Shown: piece after piece, positions 7,342-13,756 of the stretch | How positions within the stretch are numbered: position 1 is the first letter of the stretch | Layout of the letters: each line of letters begins with the position of its first letter | Source of the DNA: Bacteroidota bacterium | GTDB lineage: Bacteria > Bacteroidota > Ignavibacteria > UBA10030 > UBA8401 | Length of the DNA: 13,756 bases | Direction of reading: 5' to 3' | Assembly (NCBI GenBank): GCA_025355705.1 | Contig: JANXZD010000171.1 | Span: forward strand, 1 to 13,756 | Notes under the pieces: model-generated | Database searches by the model: none | Told to the model about the DNA's origin: nothing | The model's input: only the letters and a program-made list of their open reading frames with translations | Program-made: the position numbers and the translations under genes

Positions 7342-8430
7342 TTATTTTATAACGTTTTCTGTGTTTTTGTCAAAGAAATGTGCTTTGTTCATGTCAAATG
7401 TGAAATCTTTCTTCTCGCCGGATTGCATTTCCGTTGGAGTCATTCTTGCAACGAGTTGGGCAACACCGCAAGTCACATATGCAAATATTTCATTTCCCAT
7501 AGGCTCAACTACTTCCACATTCGCATGTATCCGTGATGATTTTGATTTCTCTGCCGAAATGTGTTCGGGGCGAATTCCAAGCCAAACGTCCTTGCCTATA
7601 AATGGAGTTAATAGTTTTTGTTTATCTTTTGGAATATCAACACTTAATTGGGATCCCTTCTCTGAAAACTTCATTGTTCCATTCTTTGATATCATACCGT
7701 CAACAAAATTCATAGACGGACTTCCAATAAAACCTGCTACAAACTTGTTCGTCGGATTATTATACAGGTTAAGAGGAGTATCGATCTGCATTACATTTCC
7801 ATCTTTCATGACAACAATCCTATCTCCCATTGTCATTGCTTCAGTTTGATCGTGAGTTACATAGATCATGGTAGCATCAAGACGTTGATGGAGTTTTGAG
7901 ATCTCCGTTCTCATTTGCACCCGCATCTTAGCATCAAGATTAGAAAGTGGTTCATCAAATAAAAATACTTTCGGTTTTCGAACGATTGCGCGACCAACAG
8001 CAACGCGTTGTCGCTGTCCACCTGATAACGCTTTGGGTTTACGTTCAAGATATTCTTCAATACTTAAAATTTTTGCGGCTTCGCGGACACGTTTATCGAT
8101 CTCTTCTTTTGGAAATTTTCTGAGTTTCAATCCAAATGCCATATTCTCATACACACTCATGTGTGGATACAGTGCATAGTTTTGGAAAACCATAGCTATA
8201 TCTCTATCCTTTGGCGGAACATCATTTACAACTTTGCCATCAATGGTCAATGTGCCGCTGGAAATATCTTCCAGTCCCGCTATCATCCGTAATGTCGTAG
8301 ATTTTCCACAACCAGATGGTCCAACTAAAACAACAAATTCTTTGTCTTTAATTTCAACGGAAACACCCTTGACCGCCAGAACTCCACCTTCATATTCTTT
8401 TTTTAAATTATCAAGAATTACGTTTGCCAC
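7342..8430 (-). CDS. ugpC: Carbohydrate ABC transporter ATP-binding protein (UgpC/MalK/MsmX type)
   Basis: The nucleotide-binding subunit powers uptake of sugars or glycerol phosphate through a membrane permease pair. Numbered from the GTG start (362 aa), Walker A GPSGCGKST is at 37-45, the Q-loop Gln at 83, the ABC signature LSGGQ at 135-139, Walker B FLFDEP at 156-161 and the switch His at 193. After residue about 235 comes the TOBE-type regulatory domain with GIRPEH, which defines this CUT1-type ATPase group. An upstream in-frame TTG at 8434-8436 abuts AGGAG and cannot be the start; GTG at 8428-8430 has AGGAG 6 nt upstream and gives the family-typical MANVILDN. The gene follows aroA by 9 nt and has no permease or binding-protein gene near it. 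It probably serves transporters encoded elsewhere; ugpC is the nearest family label, and the substrate is not determined. Confidence 0.93.
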   Translation of the reverse strand: MANVILDNLKKEYEGGVLAVKGVSVEIKDKEFVVLVGPSGCGKSTTLRMIAGLEDISSGTLTIDGKVVNDVPPKDRDIAMVFQNYALYPHMSVYENMAFGLKLRKFPKEEIDKRVREAAKILSIEEYLERKPKALSGGQRQRVAVGRAIVRKPKVFLFDEPLSNLDAKMRVQMRTEISKLHQRLDATMIYVTHDQTEAMTMGDRIVVMKDGNVMQIDTPLNLYNNPTNKFVAGFIGSPSMNFVDGMISKNGTMKFSEKGSQLSVDIPKDKQKLLTPFIGKDVWLGIRPEHISAEKSKSSRIHANVEVVEPMGNEIFAYVTCGVAQLVARMTPTEMQSGEKKDFTFDMNKAHFFDKNTENVIK

Positions 8431-8436
8431 AATCAA

Positions 8437-8441
8437 CTCCT
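8437..8441 (-). promoter_or_regulatory. Shine-Dalgarno AGGAG that fixes the ABC ATPase start
   Basis: AGGAG on the minus strand overlaps the aroA TAG stop and lies 6 nt before GTG 8430. This spacing selects the GTG over the TTG that directly follows the motif, and it suggests translation of the ATPase is coupled to the end of aroA. Confidence 0.8.
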
Positions 8442-9723
8442 ATTTTTGCAGTGTATTTACGATTTTCCAAAAAGATGGGAATGAAATTGAAACACATTCT
8501 GAATTTATTATTGTAGATTGTCCGTTCAATGCTAAACTACCAATTCCAAAAGCCATTGCAATTCTATGATCGTCAAAACTTTCGAACCCTGATGAAAGTA
8601 AGTCCTTTTTTGACTCAAATGCAAACCCATCTTTGTATTCCTCAACATCAAGTCCCATTTTACGAAGATTAAAACAGATCGCAGCAATACGATCAGTTTC
8701 TTTATTGCGTAAATCCTGGGCATCACGAACTTCGAATTTCCCTATTGCATTTGCCGCGGCAATTGACAGAATTGGTATTTCATCAATGATGTTTGGAATG
8801 AGATTGCCATTTAGAATGCAATTTGATTTTAATACCGAACTTTTTACAATAATATCTGCAAGAGGTTCACCGCCAATGGTTCTTTCGTTTTCAAGAATAA
8901 TATTTGCGCCGAATTGTTTCAGTACTTTTATGAAACCTATCCTCGTTGGGTTCATTCCTACATTAATTATTTTAATTTCAGAATTAGGGACAATCAATGC
9001 GGCTACTATAAAAAATGCGGCCGACGAAGGATCGCTCGGCACTACAAATTGTTTCGCTTCAAGTTTCATTCCTCCCGTGATCGAAATAATTGATTTCCCA
9101 CTACTCTTTTCCGGAGTGAGGTTCAACATTCGTTCAGTATGGTCTCGAGATGGTTCGTGTTCAATAACTCTTGTCGTGCCATTTGCATATAATCCTGCAA
9201 AGAGAACAGCCGATTTTACCTGAGCGCTTGCAATAGGAAGTTCATAATCAATTGCGTTGAGAGTTTCCACCGGTTTTATTGAGAGCGGAGCCGTGAACTT
9301 TTCTGTGGAAGAAATATCTGCACCCATTTTTACCAATGGATCGATGATACGTTTCATCGGCCGTTTGATAAGATATTGATCACCCGAAATTATTGTTGAA
9401 AAATTTAAACCGGCAAGTATCCCAGACATTAAACGAATTGTTGTCCCGGAATTTCCTGCATCGAGTGTTGTAGCTGATCTCCTAAGACCTTTGAGATCTT
9501 TTCCATAAATAAACAATTTTTCATTTTCAAATTTATGTTCAATACCTAAGGAATTAAAACAAGAAATCGTGCTGAGAGGATCTGCTGCTTTTAAGAATCC
9601 AGTAATTTCAGTTACACCATCAGATATTGCGCCAATCATTACTGCTCGATGAGAGATAGATTTGTCTCCGGGTATGGAGATCTCCCCCTTTAAGAATTTT
9701 GCTGTAGAAATTATTTTATCCAT
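8440..9723 (-). CDS. aroA: 3-phosphoshikimate 1-carboxyvinyltransferase (EPSP synthase)
   Basis: Transfers the enolpyruvyl group of PEP to shikimate-3-phosphate, the sixth step of the shikimate pathway to chorismate and aromatic amino acids, in the cytoplasm. The 427-aa sequence is full length. Visible motifs are GDKSISHR (19-26, with K21), LDAGNSGTTIRL (87-98), the RPMKR segment at 121-125, SAQVKSAVL (166-174), IIDEIP with the likely catalytic Asp at 314, RNKETDR (339-345) and DDHRIAMAF (384-392). The GNSGTTIRL version resembles the Bacillus-type enzyme; the position of E. coli Pro101 is Leu here. No other aromatic-pathway gene is nearby. The ATG lies about 12 nt after the pnp terminator stem, with no clear Shine-Dalgarno sequence outside that hairpin. 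The ABC ATPase gene follows closely and is probably cotranscribed. Confidence 0.97.
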   Translation of the reverse strand: MDKIISTAKFLKGEISIPGDKSISHRAVMIGAISDGVTEITGFLKAADPLSTISCFNSLGIEHKFENEKLFIYGKDLKGLRRSATTLDAGNSGTTIRLMSGILAGLNFSTIISGDQYLIKRPMKRIIDPLVKMGADISSTEKFTAPLSIKPVETLNAIDYELPIASAQVKSAVLFAGLYANGTTRVIEHEPSRDHTERMLNLTPEKSSGKSIISITGGMKLEAKQFVVPSDPSSAAFFIVAALIVPNSEIKIINVGMNPTRIGFIKVLKQFGANIILENERTIGGEPLADIIVKSSVLKSNCILNGNLIPNIIDEIPILSIAAANAIGKFEVRDAQDLRNKETDRIAAICFNLRKMGLDVEEYKDGFAFESKKDLLSSGFESFDDHRIAMAFGIGSLALNGQSTIINSECVSISFPSFWKIVNTLQK

Positions 9724-9729
9724 TGTAAT

Positions 9730-9758
9730 AAAAAAATCCCCAACAAAATGTTGGGGAT
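9730..9758 (-). terminator. Intrinsic terminator after pnp, abutting the aroA start
   Basis: On the minus strand, ATCCCCAACA (9758-9749), a 3-nt loop and TGTTGGGGAT (9745-9736) form a perfect 10-bp stem. The run of seven T (9736-9730) begins at the last stem base. This is a canonical rho-independent terminator 18 nt beyond the pnp stop. The T tract ends 6 nt before the aroA ATG, and GGGGA in the 3' arm is the only purine-rich element near that start, so the hairpin may also affect aroA translation. Confidence 0.87.
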
Positions 9759-9776
9759 AAATTATTTCAAGCGAAA

Positions 9777-11894
9777 TTAATTTGCTTGAGGTTCAGGAGA
9801 CGGTTCTTTTTTCTCCGGAGCCATTAACGCTTTACGGCTTAAATTCATTCTTCCCTTTTCATCAATTTCAAGGAGTTTAACTTCAAACGTATCGCCGACT
9901 TTTACTACATCGGAAACTTTCGCTACACGTTTTATGTCAAGTTGTGAGATATGTATTAAACCTTCTTTTCCAGGGAGAATTTCAGCGAACGCGCCAAAAT
10001 CCATGATTCGTTTAATTGTTGCTTTGTATACTTTCCCAATTTCAGGAACTGCCGTGATCGCATTGATCAAAGCTAATGCTTTATCACTTGCTTCTTGTGA
10101 AGTTGCAGCAATTTGAATTGTTCCGTCATCATCGATATTGATTGATGTTGCACCAGAATCAGCAACGATACTGCGAATCATTTTTCCACCAGGTCCGATA
10201 ATAGAACCAATCAGGTCTGTTGGAATTTTAATGGATGTAAACCGAGGTGCGTATGAACTTAACGCAGCTCTGGGTTTATCCATTGCGGCATTCATCTTTT
10301 CAAGCTTATGCAATCTTCCTGCTTTTGCTTGATCAAGAGCCCTTGCCATGATCTCAAGAGTGATACCTTGTATCTTGATATCCATTTGAAACGCAGTGAT
10401 GCCATCAACTGTACCGGCAACTTTAAAATCCATATCTCCAAGGTGATCTTCATCTCCTAGAATATCGCTCAAGATTGCAACACGGTCTCCTTCTTTTACA
10501 AGGCCCATTGCGATACCAGCGCATGCTTTTTTCAATGGAACGCCTGCATCAAACAATGCAAGAGAGCCAGCGCAAACCGTTGCCATGGATGATGAACCGT
10601 TCGATTCGAGAATATCAGAAACAATGCGGAGGGTGTATGGAAATTCTTTTTCATCTGCAATGAGGTTTTTCAATGCACGTTCGGCGAGGTTACCGTGACC
10701 AATTTCGCGTCGTCCGGTACCTAAACGGCCTACTTCACCGACACTAAACGGTGGGAAATTATAATGAAGCATAAAACGGCGTGGCTGGAATTCAATCAGT
10801 CCATCTGTTTTTTGTTCATCATCTTTTGTGCCGAGAGTTACAGTGGTGAGAGATTGAGTCTCTCCTCGAGTGAACAACGCTGAACCATGAGCACGTGGAA
10901 GAACAGCGGTTTCAATCGTAATCTGACGAACATCTGCTAAACCGCGTCCGTCGAGACGTTTCTTCTTTCCGAGGATCATTTCACGCATTTCTCGCTTTTC
11001 GATATCGTGGATGATCTCCTTAATGACGCTTTCCTGTTCTGGAAACTTCTCTTTCAGAGCGTCAAGAACTCCCGTAACGATTTCATTCCGTTTGTCTGCA
11101 CGTTCCTCTTTTGCAGATACAGTGTTAGCAGCGGTGCGAAGTTTTTCCGTTGCGAGCACTTCAACTTCTTTTAGAAGTGCTTGATCGTACTCTTTCGGTT
11201 TTACAACGCGTTTTGCTTTTTTCACTTCAGCAGCAAATTCAATCTGCACTTGACAAATCTTCTTGATCACATCATGACCGAATGCCAATGCTGCAAGCAT
11301 ATCTTTTTCAGAAATTTCTTTCGATTCACCTTCAACCATCAAGATCGATGTTGCTGTGCCAGCGACGGTCACATCCATATCGCTTTTTTCAAGTTCAGCG
11401 AACGTTGGGTTGATGAGAAATTCACCGTTCACACGGGCTACACGAACTTCTGCAATCGGTCCATCAAACGGAGAATCAGAGATCATCAATGCCGCTGATG
11501 CAGCACATGCACCAAGAACATCGGCATCATTTTGTTGATCAGATGAATATACCGTGACCAAAACCTGTGTTTCGCAGCTATAGTTCTCAGGAAACATCGG
11601 ACGAATTGGACGATCAATTAATCGTGCCGAAAGAATCTCTTTATCTGATGGTCTTCCTTCACGTTTTAAGTAACCACCTGGGATTTTTCCTGCTGCAGAC
11701 ATTTTTTCACGGAACTCAACCTGCAAGGGAAAATAATCCGCTCCTGTTTTTGGCTCTTTTGCCGCAACAACAGTTGCAAGGACCATTGTATCAGCGTAGC
11801 GGATCATCACAGCACCGTCTGCTTGTTTCGCAAAACGACCCGTTTCAAATTCCAATGAATAATTTCCGATTTGAACACTCTTTTTTACTATCAT
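9777..11894 (-). CDS. pnp: Polyribonucleotide nucleotidyltransferase (PNPase)
   Basis: A phosphate-dependent 3'-5' exoribonuclease that acts as a trimeric ring in mRNA decay. With the start at 11892-11894 the protein has 705 aa, normal for the family. The first RNase PH domain covers about 1-140, the helical linker about 150-300 and the second RNase PH domain about 312-540, with the phosphate-binding SNGSSSMA at 431-438 and GDMDFK at 486-491. A KH domain (553-612, IGPGGK at 566-571) and an S1 domain (619-689) bind RNA. The tail is Pro/Glu-rich. The open frame continues 21 codons upstream to 11957, but that extension would overlap rpsO and is unlike the family; MIVKKSVQIG is the natural N terminus. 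Only a weak AAGAAG precedes it. It lies 37 nt after rpsO, the usual pairing. Confidence 0.97.
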   Translation of the reverse strand: MIVKKSVQIGNYSLEFETGRFAKQADGAVMIRYADTMVLATVVAAKEPKTGADYFPLQVEFREKMSAAGKIPGGYLKREGRPSDKEILSARLIDRPIRPMFPENYSCETQVLVTVYSSDQQNDADVLGACAASAALMISDSPFDGPIAEVRVARVNGEFLINPTFAELEKSDMDVTVAGTATSILMVEGESKEISEKDMLAALAFGHDVIKKICQVQIEFAAEVKKAKRVVKPKEYDQALLKEVEVLATEKLRTAANTVSAKEERADKRNEIVTGVLDALKEKFPEQESVIKEIIHDIEKREMREMILGKKKRLDGRGLADVRQITIETAVLPRAHGSALFTRGETQSLTTVTLGTKDDEQKTDGLIEFQPRRFMLHYNFPPFSVGEVGRLGTGRREIGHGNLAERALKNLIADEKEFPYTLRIVSDILESNGSSSMATVCAGSLALFDAGVPLKKACAGIAMGLVKEGDRVAILSDILGDEDHLGDMDFKVAGTVDGITAFQMDIKIQGITLEIMARALDQAKAGRLHKLEKMNAAMDKPRAALSSYAPRFTSIKIPTDLIGSIIGPGGKMIRSIVADSGATSINIDDDGTIQIAATSQEASDKALALINAITAVPEIGKVYKATIKRIMDFGAFAEILPGKEGLIHISQLDIKRVAKVSDVVKVGDTFEVKLLEIDEKGRMNLSRKALMAPEKKEPSPEPQAN

Positions 11895-11931
11895 ATTATT
11901 TTTCTTCTTTTCGATATACTGTGAATACAAC

Positions 11932-12201
11932 TTATTTACGTATTTGCAATTCTGCAATGATCTTACGATATCGCTCGATGTTTACTTTTATCAAATAGTC
12001 GAGCAAACGACGACGTTTACCAACCATTCTGAGAAGACCAACACGAGAATGGTTATCCTTCTTAAATTTTGCGAAGTGGTCCGATAACGAATTGATATTC
12101 GCAGTAAGAATAGCAATTTGTACTTCCGGTGCACCTGTATCGGTTGCACTTTTCCCGTATTTCTTAACTAGATCGTTCTTTTGTTCTTTTGAAATAGCCA
12201 T
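11932..12201 (-). CDS. rpsO: 30S ribosomal protein S15
   Basis: A primary-binding small-subunit protein that contacts the central domain of 16S rRNA and helps form a bridge to the 50S subunit. The 89-aa length is exact for the family, and the conserved TDTGAPEVQIAILTANI (21-37), HFAKFKKDNHSRVGLL (42-57) and the basic GKRRRLLDYL (61-70) are intact. The start is supported by GGAG 5 nt upstream (12207-12210), directly after the ribF stop. With only 9 nt between the genes there is no room for the long structured leader that lets S15 repress itself in E. coli, so if feedback exists here it must use another site. Confidence 0.98.
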   Translation of the reverse strand: MAISKEQKNDLVKKYGKSATDTGAPEVQIAILTANINSLSDHFAKFKKDNHSRVGLLRMVGKRRRLLDYLIKVNIERYRKIIAELQIRK

Positions 12202-12206
12202 TGTAG

Positions 12207-12210
12207 CTCC
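12207..12210 (-). promoter_or_regulatory. Shine-Dalgarno GGAG of rpsO
   Basis: GGAG on the minus strand directly follows the ribF TAA and is spaced 5 nt from the rpsO ATG, one of the two strongest ribosome binding sites in the window. It confirms the rpsO start. Confidence 0.75.
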
Positions 12211-13161
12211 TTATGAAGATATTTGTTTATAATGATCTAAAATTTTCTTTATTATTATTTTATCGTTGCTCATTTCAGCTTTCAACTCGTCGACAGAATT
12301 GAATTTTTTTTCGCTCCGAGTTCGCTGGATTATTCGTACCGACACTATTTCATCGTAGATATCTTTATCAAAATCAAAAATGTTTACTTCAATTGTTCGT
12401 ATGTGAGCATCTCCAAATGTTGGATTATGACCGATACTCATCATACCTCCGTAACATTTTCCTTCAACTTCAATTTGAACGGCATAGATACCAATTTGGG
12501 GCACTAATTTTTTTTTATTGCTAAGAACAATATTGGCAGTTGGATAACCCAATTGTTTACCACGGCCATATCCTCTAACAACTGTTCCAGTAAAACTATA
12601 CTCATATCCAAGCATTGCGTTTGCAAGGATAATATCTCCCGAGAGCAACGATTCACGTATAGCTGAACTTGCAATAACAATTTCCCGTTCCTTCATCATT
12701 GCAATTGCTTCAACCGAAAAACCATACATCTTACCAAGTTCTCTCACTTGGTTCATATCCCCTTCTCTGTCTCGACCAAACTGATGATTAAATCCTTCAA
12801 CAACCTCGGAGACACCGACTCCGTTAATAATATATTTTGAATAAAATTCTTGAAACGTCAACCGAGAAAACTCAAATGTAAACGGAATTATAAAAACTAC
12901 ATCAACTCCTAATTTATCAATTTGTTGCAGCTTATCTTCTAATGTTGAAAGTATCGCCACACTCCTTGCCCCTTTGGATACAACTTCCAAAGGATGCGGC
13001 TCAAATGTTACAACGACATTTCTACCATTAATCTGTTTTGATTTTTCAATCGCTTGGCGAATAATCGTTTGATGAGCAAGATGCACTCCGTCAAACATAC
13101 CAATAGTAATAACAGATTTTTTTTGATATTGAACCTCTTCAAGCGAACGATAAACAATCAT
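12211..13161 (-). CDS. ribF: Bifunctional riboflavin kinase / FAD synthetase
   Basis: Phosphorylates riboflavin to FMN and adenylylates FMN to FAD in the cytoplasm. The 316-aa protein has the usual two-domain layout. The N-terminal adenylyltransferase half carries GMFDGVHLAHQ (21-31, nucleotidyltransferase GxFDGxHxGH type), VVTFEPHP (50-57), EGFNHQFGRDREG (122-134) and ASSAIRESLL (164-173). The C-terminal flavokinase half starts near 186 with GTVVRGYGRGKQLGYPTANI (192-211), where PTAN is the kinase signature, and continues with IGIYAVQIEVEGKCYGGMMSIG. Leucine-Ala replaces Leu-Gly in the HLAH motif, a common variant. The start is 2 nt after the truB stop, with no good Shine-Dalgarno sequence, so translation is probably coupled. 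No FMN riboswitch precedes it. This truB-ribF-rpsO order is widely conserved. Confidence 0.96.
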   Translation of the reverse strand: MIVYRSLEEVQYQKKSVITIGMFDGVHLAHQTIIRQAIEKSKQINGRNVVVTFEPHPLEVVSKGARSVAILSTLEDKLQQIDKLGVDVVFIIPFTFEFSRLTFQEFYSKYIINGVGVSEVVEGFNHQFGRDREGDMNQVRELGKMYGFSVEAIAMMKEREIVIASSAIRESLLSGDIILANAMLGYEYSFTGTVVRGYGRGKQLGYPTANIVLSNKKKLVPQIGIYAVQIEVEGKCYGGMMSIGHNPTFGDAHIRTIEVNIFDFDKDIYDEIVSVRIIQRTRSEKKFNSVDELKAEMSNDKIIIKKILDHYKQISS

Positions 13162-13163
13162 AA

Positions 13164-13756
13164 TTACACAATCACCGTTTGTTGGATTTTTGATGCGATT
13201 AAATGCAATTGTGTAACATCATATGCATCGTTAACATTGAATTCCCCAATCCTTGTACGGGTAAGTTGTTTTAAATACGCTCCACACCCAAGTTTTATTC
13301 CGGAATCGTTCGCAAGTGATCGTATATACGTTCCTTTTGAACAAACAACACGAAATCCAACAAATGGTAGATTAAAAGAAGTCAATAAAAATTCTTTAAT
13401 AAAAACATCTCTTGTTTCACGAGCAATCTCTATTCCTTTTCGAGCATCTTTATAGAGTCTTCTGCCATTTTTCTTAATGGCTGAAAACATTGGGGGTAAC
13501 TGTTTTTGTGAACCCAAAAAAGAGTTAAATACCTGCTCTACTTCTATTCTATTAACGCTACTAAAGTCTTTTTTTTCAATGGCTTCCATCTCTGAATCAA
13601 AACTTTTTGTAACAGCTCCCAGTTCAATTAGACCAATATATTCTTTCTCAAGTCCGATAAATTGATCAATTTGTTTTGTCATTTTCCCAGTGCACAAAAT
13701 CAATAAACCGGTCGCTTTTGGATCTAAAGTTCCCGCGTGACCAATTTTTTTGATAT
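13164..13756 (-). CDS. truB: tRNA pseudouridine(55) synthase TruB (5' end missing)
   Basis: Converts U55 in the T-loop of most tRNAs to pseudouridine. The reading frame enters at the window edge and gives 196 complete codons before the TAA. The catalytic block IGHAGTLDPKATG is present, with the nucleophile Asp at 13722-13724. Further family motifs are KEYIGLIELG, the segment PPMFSAIKKNGRRLY, and CSKGTYIRSLANDSG, followed by YLKQLTRTRIGEF. An internal TTG at 13703 is not the start, because the conserved catalytic segment lies upstream of it. About 30 N-terminal residues are missing. The protein stops soon after the catalytic fold, so the full length would be near 230 aa, a short TruB without the C-terminal PUA-like domain of the 300-aa E. 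coli type. It is followed after 2 nt by ribF. Confidence 0.96.
   Translation of the reverse strand, partial: IKKIGHAGTLDPKATGLLILCTGKMTKQIDQFIGLEKEYIGLIELGAVTKSFDSEMEAIEKKDFSSVNRIEVEQVFNSFLGSQKQLPPMFSAIKKNGRRLYKDARKGIEIARETRDVFIKEFLLTSFNLPFVGFRVVCSKGTYIRSLANDSGIKLGCGAYLKQLTRTRIGEFNVNDAYDVTQLHLIASKIQQTVIV

Noticed and set aside
7313..7849. A 178-codon plus-strand open frame antisense to the ABC ATPase gene
   Set aside because: It begins inside the bidirectional terminator stem and mirrors the ATPase coding sequence; no recognisable protein features.
8633..9223. A 196-codon plus-strand open frame inside aroA
   Set aside because: It lies wholly antisense to a full-length, motif-complete EPSP synthase, has no ribosome binding site or domain I recognise, and its composition is what the complementary strand of an AT-rich gene produces.
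9759..9775. TTGAAA on the minus strand as a -35 box for aroA
   Set aside because: Seventeen nt downstream is TTTGTT inside the terminator hairpin, a poor -10 match, so I do not call a promoter; it remains only a possibility.
11567..11998. A 143-codon plus-strand open frame across the pnp start and rpsO end
   Set aside because: Antisense to two certain genes and spans their spacer; no supporting signals.
12202..12210. Possible S15 autoregulatory leader before rpsO
   Set aside because: Only 9 nt separate ribF and rpsO, and they hold just the Shine-Dalgarno sequence; no pseudoknot or long leader can fit.
13161..13166. FMN riboswitch upstream of ribF
   Set aside because: ribF follows truB after 2 nt and there is no non-coding leader; the RFN element is long and highly conserved and nothing like it is visible.

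Overview
This is an AT-rich bacterial chromosome segment made almost entirely of housekeeping genes. Eleven genes lie on the minus strand and one on the plus strand. A bacillithiol-synthesis gene (bshC), a mutS2-cvpA-yqeY block and the truB-ribF-rpsO-pnp series together suggest a member of the Bacteroidota/Chlorobiota/Ignavibacteriota (FCB) group. bshC also occurs in Firmicutes, so this placement is an inference. Shine-Dalgarno signals are uneven: strong before rpsO and the ABC ATPase gene, weak or absent elsewhere.

Right half (7342-13756, minus strand, read right to left): the truncated tRNA pseudouridine synthase gene truB, then ribF (FMN/FAD synthesis), rpsO (ribosomal protein S15) and pnp (polynucleotide phosphorylase). 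The first three are separated by 2 and 9 nt, and pnp follows rpsO after 37 nt. This is the conserved distal part of the nusA-infB-rbfA-truB-ribF-rpsO-pnp cluster. A textbook intrinsic terminator follows pnp. Only about 12 nt beyond its stem comes aroA (shikimate pathway), then the ATPase gene of a carbohydrate ABC transporter, encoded without any permease or binding protein. A 19-bp perfect hairpin closes this side and serves as a two-way terminator against bshC.

Middle (5516-7341): bshC is the only plus-strand gene. It diverges from the left-hand operon. The 112-bp divergent intergenic region holds two identical sigma70-like promoters (TTGATT-N17-TATATT), one per strand, placed with exact dyad symmetry. 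Their -35 boxes lie in the two arms of a 9-bp inverted repeat.

Left half (1-5515, minus strand): a tightly packed operon of a short-chain dehydrogenase lacking the classical catalytic serine, a YqeY-family protein, a CvpA-family membrane protein, mutS2 and the biotin carboxylase gene accC, which runs off the window. Gaps are 3, 1, 6 and 9 nt.

I found no CRISPR array, mobile element, tRNA, rRNA or defence-type cassette, and no clear new multi-gene system. The points most worth checking are regulatory: the symmetric divergent promoter, and the terminator placed against the start of aroA. The Ser-to-Ala dehydrogenase is also worth a look. No intergenic gap exceeds about 115 bases.
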